From Pseudomonadota bacterium (GTDB lineage: Bacteria > Pseudomonadota > Gammaproteobacteria > Xanthomonadales > Xanthomonadaceae): DNA of 48,321 nucleotides. Below, one piece after another: positions 8,245-17,584 of this stretch. Location of the stretch: assembly GCA_023430045.1 (NCBI GenBank), contig JAEZCF010000084.1, positions 1-48,321 of the forward strand, given 5' to 3'. Both the position numbers and the translations under genes were made by a program. The notes under the pieces are model-generated. The model did no database searches. It worked only from the letters and a program-made list of their open reading frames with translations, and was not told where the DNA came from. The first letter of the stretch is position 1. Every line of letters begins with the position of its first letter.

Positions 8245-8745
8245 ATGAACCCTTACGACGAGCAGGACCCCCGCAGCGAAGGGCAGGACAAGGCGTCCTT
8301 CCAGGACCAGGCCGAGCGCTTCTCGCGACGTTTCAGCGATTCGGCCCAGCAGGTATGGCTGGCCGGCCTGGGAGCGCTGGGCCGCGCGCAGGCCGAAGGC
8401 AGCCGTTTCTTCGATGGCCTGGTGCGCGAAGGCGAAGCCTACGAGTCCCGCCGCCGCGAAAAGGGTGCCGGTGAAGATCCGGGCTGGCGCGACAGCGTGG
8501 AAGAACAGCTCGGCCAGGCCCGTGAAAAGGCCAGCGACACCTGGGAAAAGGTCGAGAAGGCCTTCGAGGATCGCGTACAGGGCGTGCTGAAACGTCTGCA
8601 TGTTCCCACCGCCGATGACGTGGCCGCGCTGAACAGTCGCATCGATGCGCTGACCACCCGGCTCAACCGTCTGGAGAGCCGTTCGGCCAGCCCGGCCAGT
8701 GGCGAACCGACACCCGGAAGCCATCAGTCGCCCAACGGGCCATGA
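8245..8745 (+). CDS. Phasin-family (granule-associated) protein
   Basis: A 166-residue, mostly helical protein of the PhaI/PhaF type. An N-terminal phasin region (about 15-110, with the typical QQVWLAGLGALGRAQAEG segment) would coat granules. The C-terminal part (about 128-152, VPTADDVAALNSRIDALTTRLNRLE) has the spacing of a coiled-coil oligomerisation zone seen in these proteins. The ATG at 8245 has a strong AGGAGA site 6 bases upstream. It pairs with the small PHA-system gene at 7881. In organisms lacking PHA synthase such proteins have been viewed as stress or surface-binding proteins, so a PHA role is likely but not certain. Confidence 0.85.
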   Translation: MNPYDEQDPRSEGQDKASFQDQAERFSRRFSDSAQQVWLAGLGALGRAQAEGSRFFDGLVREGEAYESRRREKGAGEDPGWRDSVEEQLGQAREKASDTWEKVEKAFEDRVQGVLKRLHVPTADDVAALNSRIDALTTRLNRLESRSASPASGEPTPGSHQSPNGP

Positions 8746-8769
8746 ATATGGCCTGCCAGCGCCGCTTTG

Positions 8770-8798
8770 TTGCAAAGCAGCAATGACTGGGTGACAAT
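8770..8798 (+). promoter_or_regulatory. Candidate sigma-70 promoter for a small RNA
   Basis: TTGCAA at 8770-8775 and GACAAT at 8793-8798 are separated by exactly 17 bases and match 4 of 6 positions of each consensus box. The expected start of transcription, about 7 bases downstream, falls at 8805-8806, exactly where the perfect stem of the downstream hairpin begins. It lies 24 bases after the phasin stop codon. Confidence 0.5.
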
Positions 8799-8805
8799 CG
8801 ATTCG

Positions 8806-8870
8806 ACCCGCCAGTACGTCCTGCCGTTTGTTCCCTCCCCTCACGGCTTTGGTACTGGCGGGTTTTTGTT
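8806..8870 (+). ncRNA. Candidate ~65-nt small RNA with intrinsic terminator and C-rich loop
   Basis: A perfect 12-base stem (8806-8817 ACCCGCCAGTAC with 8852-8863) is followed at once by a T-run (TTTTTGTT, 8863-8870), a strong intrinsic terminator. Inside the stem a second helix (8823-8827 GCCGT with 8843-8847 ACGGC) presents a 15-nt pyrimidine loop, UUGUUCCCUCCCCUC, complementary to Shine-Dalgarno-like G-rich sequences. A promoter-like element ends 7 bases upstream. C-rich loops of this kind are used by Xanthomonas sRNAs such as sX13 to pair with G-rich targets; homology cannot be shown here. The alternative is a plain phasin terminator with an unusually long loop. Confidence 0.5.
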
Positions 8871-8946
8871 GTCCGGGCCTTGGGCTGGGACGGCGCGAAC
8901 GCCTGATGCGCCCTTACACTGTCGCCCCTCTTTCGCGCTTACCTGA

Positions 8947-9960
8947 ATGTTCTCCTGGATCACGGCCCTACTGTCGGCCCTCGCCTGTTTCCTGATCGCC
9001 TCTGCCTGGCTGTGGGTGGTGAAACGACGCCGGAAGGAAATGTCGCTGGGCCTGCAGGCACTGGCCGGCATGCACTGGCGGGATTTCTCCGAACTGGTCA
9101 AGCGCGCGCTGTGTGAGCGACGACAGCTGCATGAACTGCGCCGCGATGTGCAGGACACGCTGGAACCACGCAGCGACTTCCTGCTCGGCGGCAGCGACGG
9201 CCACTGGCTGGTGTCCTGCAAGCACGGCCTCGCCTATCGCATCGGCACGGCGGCGGTGAATGAGCTGGGGGCGGCCGCCCGACTGTCCGGCGCGCGTGGC
9301 GGCATCCTGATCACCGAGGGACGCGTGGATGGTGAAGGCCTCTCCGTGGCCGACAAGCAGGCGGTGGAAGTGCTGGACGGAAAGCGTTTGTGGCCGCTGC
9401 TGTCGCCTTACCTGCCCGGCGACATCGAATCCGGCGTGCGCGCCTCGGCACGACATGAAGCGTTGCGGCGTACCGCCATCGCCGGCCTGGCATCGTGCAC
9501 GGTAGGACTGCTGGTGGGCCTTGGCCTGCAGGCCGCGCACGTGCCTTCGCCGTTCGATGGGACCCGCCCGGCGGCGGTGGCGTCGATGCCGGTCGTGCAA
9601 GGCGGCGACAAGACCCCGGATGCAGGCAGCAGCGCGCTGCTGGACGAAGCAGTTGCCCGTGCACCTGAAGCGCAGAACGAAGCGCCCATGCAGGAGCGGC
9701 TCGACCCGGATGAGGACACGCTGCGGAGCTACCAGCAGGAGCTTTCGCGTGCGCTGGGACGCATCGAAGGCGTGTCCAGTGCGGTCTGGCAGACCCGACA
9801 GACGCTGGTGGTGAGCCGCACCGCCGATATCGATGCGGTGTGGCCGCGGATCTGCACCGAAGTAATGCGCCATCCAGCGCTGCGCAACGTGCGCGTGCAG
9901 CTCGATGCGCGCCCCGGTGTGCAGGAACCCGTGCGCTGGCGGCAGTGCGCCACGTTGTGA
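8947..9960 (+). CDS. Membrane-anchored restriction-endonuclease-like (Mrr-fold) protein
   Basis: A 337-residue protein: membrane segment at about 5-25, a soluble Mrr_cat-like domain (about 40-150), a second membrane segment (about 177-197) and a C-terminal region (about 235-337) of unknown fold. The Mrr-like core begins LAGMHWRDFSELVKRAL and contains RSDFLLGG (Asp77) and VSCKHG. In active members the second motif is E/Q-x-K; here it reads Ser90-Cys91-Lys92, so an acidic or amide ligand is missing. No methylase or specificity subunit is adjacent, so a restriction-modification system is not supported. More likely a housekeeping membrane protein of unknown role. Confidence 0.7.
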   Translation: MFSWITALLSALACFLIASAWLWVVKRRRKEMSLGLQALAGMHWRDFSELVKRALCERRQLHELRRDVQDTLEPRSDFLLGGSDGHWLVSCKHGLAYRIGTAAVNELGAAARLSGARGGILITEGRVDGEGLSVADKQAVEVLDGKRLWPLLSPYLPGDIESGVRASARHEALRRTAIAGLASCTVGLLVGLGLQAAHVPSPFDGTRPAAVASMPVVQGGDKTPDAGSSALLDEAVARAPEAQNEAPMQERLDPDEDTLRSYQQELSRALGRIEGVSSAVWQTRQTLVVSRTADIDAVWPRICTEVMRHPALRNVRVQLDARPGVQEPVRWRQCATL

Positions 9961-9983
9961 TTTGCCGGATGGCCGCAGGCCTC

Positions 9984-10079
9984 GTAGAGCGGGGCTCTGC
10001 CCCGCTGCGCGTGCACCTTTTCAGCCGGGAAGAGCCCGGCTCTACGTGACCTGCTCAGCCGGGCAGAGCCCGGCTCTAC
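9984..10079. repeat. SMAG/REP array: one REPIN plus one inverted unit
   Basis: A forward GTAG unit with GCGGGG arms (9984-10006) is followed after 16 bases by an inverted AGCCGGG unit (10023-10045), forming a 62-bp inverted pair, and by a further inverted unit at 10057-10079. The order of arm types matches the arrays at 2957 and 24891. The last unit contains the hutC stop codon. Confidence 0.92.
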
Positions 10080-10807
10080 CGGGGACTGCCCGGCGCGAAG
10101 CGTGCCACCAGGTCCCAGGCATCGCCCAGGAATATCTGCCGCACGCGCGTGATGGCCTGCTCGCCGCGCCAGGTGTGACGTTCGATCACCAGGCATGCGG
10201 TGCCGGGCCTGACGTCCAGCTGGTTCGCCGTTGCCGCGTCCGCACCCCACGCACTGATGCGGTGCTGCGCGCGTGTCCACGATACGTTCTGCAGCAACCA
10301 GCTGCCTGGCGCCGCGACGGCGAAATCCACTTCGAGCACCTCCGGAACGCCCAGCGGACTGATCAACCGGTGTTCCAGTGCCAGCGGACGATCGTCAGCC
10401 AGGTGCAGGCACTGCATCGCCAGCAGCTGGCCATCGCCGGCCAGCGCCTGTTCACCGGCATTGTCCGCCTGCGCGCCACGCAGTTCGCGCCGCAACAGGC
10501 GGTAGGAGTACGCATGCCCCATCGCGCCGACCTGGCGCGCGATGTCGGGAATCTCCAGTGCGACCAGCTCCAGGTGCGGCGATTGCCGCGCCACGAACGA
10601 TCCTGCACGCCGGCGGCGTTCGATCATTCCGCTCTCGGCCAGCGCCGTCAGCACCTTGTTCACCGTCATCCGCGAACAGCCGTACTGCTCCATCAGCTCG
10701 TGTTCGAACGGGATACGGAAGCCCGGCGCCCATTCGCCGCTGAGGATGCGGCTTTCCAGGTCGTTGCGAATGCGCTGGTTGAGCGTGGCGGACTTGCTGG
10801 CCTTCAC
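10076..10807 (-). CDS. hutC: Histidine utilisation repressor (GntR/HutC family)
   Basis: Cytoplasmic repressor of the hut genes, released by urocanate in characterised members. The 243 residues comprise a winged-helix GntR domain (about 5-70, TLNQRIRNDLESRILSGEW then HELMEQYGCSRMTVNKVLTAL) and a C-terminal UTRA ligand domain (about 90-240). The GTG at 10807 is chosen because it gives the normal GntR N-terminus and does not overlap hutF; the frame stays open far upstream but inside hutF. It lies 37 bp downstream of hutF on the same strand, so it is probably autoregulated. The TAG stop is supplied by a REP element. Confidence 0.94.
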   Translation of the reverse strand: MKASKSATLNQRIRNDLESRILSGEWAPGFRIPFEHELMEQYGCSRMTVNKVLTALAESGMIERRRRAGSFVARQSPHLELVALEIPDIARQVGAMGHAYSYRLLRRELRGAQADNAGEQALAGDGQLLAMQCLHLADDRPLALEHRLISPLGVPEVLEVDFAVAAPGSWLLQNVSWTRAQHRISAWGADAATANQLDVRPGTACLVIERHTWRGEQAITRVRQIFLGDAWDLVARFAPGSPR

Positions 10808-10844
10808 TGCGGTCTCGGAGGTGACGGGGAACGGATGGAACGGA

Positions 10845-12215
10845 TCAGCCCAGTACGCTGCGCAGCGCCTGGGCGAAACGGGTGGTGATCGCCTCGCGCT
10901 GCAGGTGGCGACCGTTGGCAACGCATTGCCGGCCATGGCGCCAGACCGAGCGAAGCGCGCCATTACGTGCGGCGAACAGCCAGCTGTCAAGCAGCGCATC
11001 GCCACGCCGGCTCAGCAGCGCCGGATGGCCCGCATCCAGTTCCAGCAGGTCCGCGCTGGCGCCCACCTGCAGGCCGGCCGGCACGCCCAATGCCTGCGCG
11101 CCGCCCTGCAGCGCACCGGCAAACAGGAACCGGCCACTGCTGCAGCCGGCGTCGGGAGCCAGCACGTTGCGCCCGCGCAGGGTCAGCCGCTGTCCGTATT
11201 CGAGCAGCCGCAGCTCCTCGGCGGCGTCGATGAGTACGTTGGAATCCGAGCCGACACCGAAGCGGCCACCTTCGCGGGCGAACGCCTGCATCGGAAACAC
11301 GCCATCGCCAAGATTGCCTTCGGTGATCGGGCACAACCCGGCCACCGCGTGGCTGGCCACCAGCCGCGCGCGCTCGTCGGCATCGATATGGGTCGCGTGT
11401 ACCAGGCACCAGCGCGCATCCACCGCTGCGTTCTCGTACAGCCAGCGCACCGGACGCAGGCCGCTCCACGCCACACAGGCGTCCACTTCGCGCAGCTGTT
11501 CGGCGATATGGATGTGCACCGGGCCCTCGTTGAGGGGCAGCAGCGCGCGCAGTTCCTCGCCGGTCACCGCACGCAGGCTGTGCGGCGCGATGCCCAGCAC
11601 CGCGTCGGGCAGCCCGGCCAACGCCGCCCGCGCGCCCTCCAGCAGCTGCGCGAAACCGTCGACGTCATGGATCAACCTGCGCTGTGCGTCGTTGGGCGGA
11701 GCACCACCGAAATCGGCATGCGCGTAGAACACCGGCAGCAGGGTCAGGCCAATGCCGGTCCATGCGGCAGCCGCCGCGATGCGCGCGCTCATTTCCGCAC
11801 GCTCGGCATACGGCCGGCCATCGGCATCATGGTGCAGGTAATGGAATTCACCGACGCGGGTGAATCCACATTCCAGCATTTCCATGTACGCCTGCGCGGC
11901 GATCGCTTCCACCGCATCCGGACGCAGCGCGGCCAGGAAGCGGTACATCAGTTCGCGCCAGCTCCAGAAACTGTCGCCGTCGCCCCCGCCGATTTCGGTC
12001 AGCCCGGCCATGCCGCGCTGGAACGCGTGGCTGTGCAGATTGGGCAGGCCCGGCACGAGGATGTCCACGCGGGTGTCACCGGCGCGGGGCGGCTCGCCGA
12101 CGTCGATGGCACCTATGCGCCCCTCCACCACCTGCAGCCGCACATCGCTTGCCCAGCCTTGCGGCAACAGGGCCTGCGCGGCGTGGAATGCGGTGGGTGC
12201 ATGTGCATCGGTCAT
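10845..12215 (-). CDS. hutF: Formimidoylglutamate deiminase
   Basis: Zinc amidohydrolase that deiminates N-formimino-L-glutamate to N-formyl-L-glutamate plus ammonia, the fourth step of the five-step histidine pathway. The 456 residues match HutF. Metal-ligand motif LPNLHSHAFQRGMAG lies at about residue 57, with further ligands around FTRVGEFHYLHHD, HIHIAEQ and the GSDSN segment near 315. It is first in the hutF-hutC operon, divergent from hutI. Together with HutG it defines the formylglutamate branch, as in Pseudomonas, rather than the direct formimidase branch. Confidence 0.96.
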   Translation of the reverse strand: MTDAHAPTAFHAAQALLPQGWASDVRLQVVEGRIGAIDVGEPPRAGDTRVDILVPGLPNLHSHAFQRGMAGLTEIGGGDGDSFWSWRELMYRFLAALRPDAVEAIAAQAYMEMLECGFTRVGEFHYLHHDADGRPYAERAEMSARIAAAAAWTGIGLTLLPVFYAHADFGGAPPNDAQRRLIHDVDGFAQLLEGARAALAGLPDAVLGIAPHSLRAVTGEELRALLPLNEGPVHIHIAEQLREVDACVAWSGLRPVRWLYENAAVDARWCLVHATHIDADERARLVASHAVAGLCPITEGNLGDGVFPMQAFAREGGRFGVGSDSNVLIDAAEELRLLEYGQRLTLRGRNVLAPDAGCSSGRFLFAGALQGGAQALGVPAGLQVGASADLLELDAGHPALLSRRGDALLDSWLFAARNGALRSVWRHGRQCVANGRHLQREAITTRFAQALRSVLG

Positions 12216-12244
12216 GGCTGGACAACCTGGAAAGGACGCCTATA

Positions 12245-12261
12245 TTGTATAGACATATAAG
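12245..12261. promoter_or_regulatory. HutC-type operator in the divergent hut promoter
   Basis: The only AT-rich block in the 67-bp gap between hutF and hutI reads TTGTATAGACATATAAG. It resembles the HutC operator half-sites TTGT...ACAA known in Pseudomonas and enteric bacteria, with the right half degenerate. One repressor bound here could close both promoters. The region also holds TATA-like words usable as -10 boxes on either strand. Confidence 0.65.
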
Positions 12262-12282
12262 CACAACCGGTCAGCCGACGCC

Positions 12283-13488
12283 ATGCACTGCGACACGCTC
12301 TGGAGCAACGTACACCTGATCACCCTGCAGGGCGATGGCCTGGGCATCGTCCAGGAGGGTGAGCTTGCCGCACGCGACGGCCGCATCGTGCACGTCGGCG
12401 CGGCGGGCAGCGCCGGGCACCTGCAGCCGGACCGGCGCATCGACGGCCAGGGCCGCTGGATATCGCCCGGCCTGGTCGATTGCCACACGCACCTGGTGCA
12501 TGCCGGCAATCGCGCCAACGAGTTCGAACAGCGGCTGCAGGGCGTGAGCTACGCGGACATCGCACGTGCCGGTGGAGGCATCGTATCAACGGTACGCGCC
12601 ACCCGCGCCGCATCGGCTGGACAGCTGGCGCAGGAAAGCCGCCCGCGCCTGCTGGCCATGCGTGCGGAGGGCATCACCACGCTGGAAATCAAATCCGGTT
12701 ACGGCCTCACGCTGGAAGACGAACGCAAGCAGCTGCAGGTAGCCCGCACGCTCGGCGAGGAATGCGACGTGCATGTAGTGACCACGTTCCTGGGTGCGCA
12801 TGCGGTGCCGCCGGGACGCCAGGCGCAGGAATACATCGACGAAGTCTGTACCCGGATGATTCCGGCGATCGCCGCCGAAGGCCTGGCCGAGGCCGTGGAC
12901 GTGTTCTGCGAGAACATCGCGTTCTCCGCCGCACAGGCCGCGCAGGTCTTCACCGCCGCGCGCGCGCATGGGATGGCCGTCAGGATCCATGCCGAACAGC
13001 TGAGCAACCAGCATGGTGCCGCACTGGCAGCCCGGCACGGTGCGCTTTCGGCCGACCACATCGAACACCTGGACCAGGCCGGCGTGGAGGCGATGGCCAC
13101 CGCCGGCACCACGGCGGTGCTGCTGCCCGGCGCGTTCTACTTCACCCGCGACACCACCCTGCCGCCGATCGATGCACTGCGTGCGGCTGGCGTTCCGATT
13201 GCGCTGGCCACCGACTGCAATCCCGGTACCTCGCCGCTGACCAGCCCGCTGCTGGCGATGAACATGGGCGCCACGCTGTTCCGGCTGACCGTGGACGAAT
13301 GCATCGCCGGCTTCACCCGCAACGCGGCGCGTGCACTCGGACGCGGCGACCGCATCGGCCAGCTTGCGGTGGGCATGGACTGCGACCTGGCCATCTGGGA
13401 CATCGACGCACCCGCCGACCTGGTCTACCGCATCGGTTTCAATCCGCTGCACGCGCGCGTGATGCGCGGGCAGCCCGCACCCGCCTGA
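12283..13488 (+). CDS. hutI: Imidazolonepropionase
   Basis: Metal-dependent amidohydrolase that opens 4-imidazolone-5-propionate to N-formimino-L-glutamate, the third step of histidine breakdown. The 401 residues match the family. Signatures are the metal motif VDCHTHLVHAGNRANEFEQR near residue 65, KSGYGLTLEDE near 138, and ALATDCNPGTSP near 305. It is the first gene of the hutI-hutH-hutG-hutU operon; its TGA stop overlaps an ATG (TGATG), and hutH follows within 15 bases. Confidence 0.97.
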   Translation: MHCDTLWSNVHLITLQGDGLGIVQEGELAARDGRIVHVGAAGSAGHLQPDRRIDGQGRWISPGLVDCHTHLVHAGNRANEFEQRLQGVSYADIARAGGGIVSTVRATRAASAGQLAQESRPRLLAMRAEGITTLEIKSGYGLTLEDERKQLQVARTLGEECDVHVVTTFLGAHAVPPGRQAQEYIDEVCTRMIPAIAAEGLAEAVDVFCENIAFSAAQAAQVFTAARAHGMAVRIHAEQLSNQHGAALAARHGALSADHIEHLDQAGVEAMATAGTTAVLLPGAFYFTRDTTLPPIDALRAAGVPIALATDCNPGTSPLTSPLLAMNMGATLFRLTVDECIAGFTRNAARALGRGDRIGQLAVGMDCDLAIWDIDAPADLVYRIGFNPLHARVMRGQPAPA

Positions 13489-13502
13489 TGGAGCGCGCTT
13501 CA

Positions 13503-15056
13503 ATGCAGCATGAAACAAGCAACACCCTGGTCCTACGTCCCGCGCAGGTCCCGCTCGCACAGTGGCGGCAGGTGTATCGCGGCGCGGCCGTCGCGCTGGA
13601 TCCGTCCGCTCTTCCGGCCGTGCGTGCCAGCGCCGCCACGGTGGAGGCCATCGTCGAGCGCGGCGCGCCCGTGTACGGCATCAATACCGGGTTCGGCAAG
13701 CTGGCCAGCGTACGCATCGAACGCGAGGACCTGGCCACGCTGCAGCGGAACATCGTGCTTTCGCATGCCGCCGGGGTCGGCGAGCCGATGCCCGTCGCGG
13801 TGGTGCGGCTGATGATGGCGCTCAAGCTGGTCAGCCTGGCACAGGGTGCATCCGGCGTGCGCGTGGAAACGCTGCAGCTGCTGGAAGCGATGCTGGCGCA
13901 GGACATCGCGCCGGTGATTCCGGCACAGGGTTCGGTCGGGGCCTCGGGGGATCTGGCACCCCTTTCGCACCTGGCCAGTGTGATGCTGGGCGTCGGTGAG
14001 GCCTTCGTCGGCGATCAGCGCCTGCCTGCCGCCGACGCGCTCGCGCAGGGCGGATTGCAGCCGCTGCAGCTTGGTGCGAAGGAAGGCCTGGCGCTGCTCA
14101 ACGGCACCCAGTTTTCCACCGCCTACGCCCTGGCCGGGCTGTTCGAGATCGAAACCGTGTTTCAGGCTGCGCTGGTCACCGGCGCATTGTCGGTGGAGGC
14201 GGCGAAGGGCTCGGACACGCCGTTCGATCCGCGCATCCATGCCCTGCGTGGCCAGCGTGGGCAGATCGCCACCGCCGCCGCGCTGCGTTCGCTGATGCAG
14301 GGTTCGGCGATCCGCGAATCGCACCGCGACAACGATGTACGCGTGCAGGATCCGTACTGCCTGCGCTGCCAGCCGCAGGTGATGGGCGCGGCGCTGGACA
14401 TCATGCGCCAGGCGGCCACCACGCTGGAGATCGAGGCCAACGGCGTGTCCGATAATCCGCTGGTGTTCACCGATACCGGCGAAGCCCTGAGCGGTGGCAA
14501 CTTCCATGCCGAGCCGGTGGCCTTCGCTGCCGACATGCTGGCGATTGCGGTCTGCGAGATCGGCTCGATCAGCGAACGCCGCACCGCGATGCTGGTCGAC
14601 CCTGCCCTGTCCGGGCTGCCGGCGTTCCTCACCCCGTGCCCTGGACTGAACTCCGGCTTCATGATCCCGCAGGTCACCGCGGCGGCGCTGGTGTCGGAGA
14701 ACAAGCAGCGTGCCTACCCGGCCAGCGTGGATTCCATTCCCACCTCGGCCAACCAGGAAGACCACGTATCGATGGCCGCGCATGGTGCGCGGCGCCTGCT
14801 GCAGATGGCGGAGAATGCCGCCAACGTGGTCGGTATCGAGCTGCTGGCCGCCGCACAGGGCTGCGATTTCCACGCCCCGCTGCGTTCCAGCGATGCGCTG
14901 GAACAGATCCGCACGCGGCTGCGCGCGCAGGTGCCGATGCTGCAGGACGACCGCTATTTCCACCCGGACATGGTCGCCGCCACCACCCTGGTGCGCCAGG
15001 GCGCGCTGGCCGATGGACTGCGTGACCTGCTGCCTGGCGTGGAGCCGTGCGCATGA
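13503..15056 (+). CDS. hutH: Histidine ammonia-lyase
   Basis: Converts L-histidine to trans-urocanate and ammonia, the first step of the pathway. The 517 residues carry the Ala147-Ser148-Gly149 triad in GSVGASGDLAPLSHLA, which cyclises to the MIO electrophile; the TGFGKLA and DNPLV segments are also typical. Two starts are possible, 13488 (overlapping the hutI stop) and 13503; 13503 is preferred because a GGAG lies 9 bases upstream. The frame is open much further upstream through hutI, but that part is not real. Its stop overlaps the start of hutG. Confidence 0.96.
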   Translation: MQHETSNTLVLRPAQVPLAQWRQVYRGAAVALDPSALPAVRASAATVEAIVERGAPVYGINTGFGKLASVRIEREDLATLQRNIVLSHAAGVGEPMPVAVVRLMMALKLVSLAQGASGVRVETLQLLEAMLAQDIAPVIPAQGSVGASGDLAPLSHLASVMLGVGEAFVGDQRLPAADALAQGGLQPLQLGAKEGLALLNGTQFSTAYALAGLFEIETVFQAALVTGALSVEAAKGSDTPFDPRIHALRGQRGQIATAAALRSLMQGSAIRESHRDNDVRVQDPYCLRCQPQVMGAALDIMRQAATTLEIEANGVSDNPLVFTDTGEALSGGNFHAEPVAFAADMLAIAVCEIGSISERRTAMLVDPALSGLPAFLTPCPGLNSGFMIPQVTAAALVSENKQRAYPASVDSIPTSANQEDHVSMAAHGARRLLQMAENAANVVGIELLAAAQGCDFHAPLRSSDALEQIRTRLRAQVPMLQDDRYFHPDMVAATTLVRQGALADGLRDLLPGVEPCA

Positions 15057-15903
15057 CGATGCCCGCCGACTGGCTGGAAATACACGAAGGAACCGCGCCG
15101 CTGGTGGTCAGCTTTCCGCATACGGGCAGCGACCTCCCCGGCGAGCTCGCCGATGCGTTCGTATCACCGTGGCTGGCGCGCCGCGATGCCGACTGGTGGG
15201 TGCATGAACTGTATGCGTTCGCGCGCGGGCTCGGTGCCACGACCGTGCGCTCATCTATCTCGCGTTCGGTCATCGACCTCAACCGCGACCCCACCGGGGC
15301 TTCGCTGTACCCCGGCCAGAACACCACCGGGCTGTGCCCGCTGACCACCTTCGACAACCAGCCCCTGTACCCGCCCGGCCGCGAGCCGGACGCGGCGGAG
15401 ATCGCGCGGCGCCGCGACACGTATTTCGCGCCTTACCACGCGGCGCTGACCGCGCAGATCGCACGCCTGCGCCAGCACCACGACACCGTGGTGGTCTACG
15501 ACGCGCACTCCATCCGCTCGCACATCCCGCACCTGTTCGACGGTGAGCTGCCACAGTTCAACCTCGGCACCGCCGGCCCATCCGGCGCGGTGGATACTTC
15601 GTGCGACAACGCGCTCAGCGACGTGGTGGAGAACCTGTGCGGGCTCAGCGGCATGAGCCACGTGCGCAACGGCCGCTTCAAGGGCGGCTGGATCACGCGC
15701 CACTACAGCGATATCCCCGGCGGCGTGCACAGCCTGCAGATGGAGCTGGCGTGCCGCGGCTACATGCATGAACCCCTGCCCGGCCAGATTAACGACCAGA
15801 GCTGGCCCACGCCGCTGGACGACGACCACGCCGCCCCGCTGCGCCACACCCTGGCGCAGATCCTCACCGCCTGCATCGAATTCGCAACGAACCGGAGCGC
15901 CGC

Positions 15904-15907
<4 letters not shown>
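15053..15907 (+). CDS. hutG: N-formylglutamate deformylase
   Basis: Hydrolyses N-formyl-L-glutamate to glutamate and formate, the last step of the five-step pathway. The 284-residue protein has the N-formylglutamate amidohydrolase pattern: VSFPHTGSDLP near residue 16, SRSVIDLNRDPTG near 67, VYDAHSIRSHIP near 148, and GGWITRHYSDIP near 207. The ATG at 15053 overlaps the hutH stop by 4 bases (ATGA), and its own stop overlaps the hutU start in the same way, so translation is probably coupled. An ATG six bases later is a possible alternative start. Confidence 0.95.
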
Positions 15908-17571
<1,664 letters not shown>

Positions 17572-17584
17572 GACGCCTGCGGGT

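Noticed and set aside
8947..9960. A restriction-modification system
   Set aside because: Only an Mrr-like domain with an altered active site is present, fused to membrane segments, and there is no methyltransferase or specificity gene beside it.
10808..11005. Longer HutC starting inside hutF
   Set aside because: The extra residues overlap the hutF coding sequence and do not resemble a GntR N-terminus. The GTG at 10807 gives the expected length.
12480..13502. A long N-terminal extension of hutH through hutI
   Set aside because: The extension overlaps hutI entirely in another frame and is Arg/Gly-rich nonsense. HutH of normal length starts at 13503 (or 13488).
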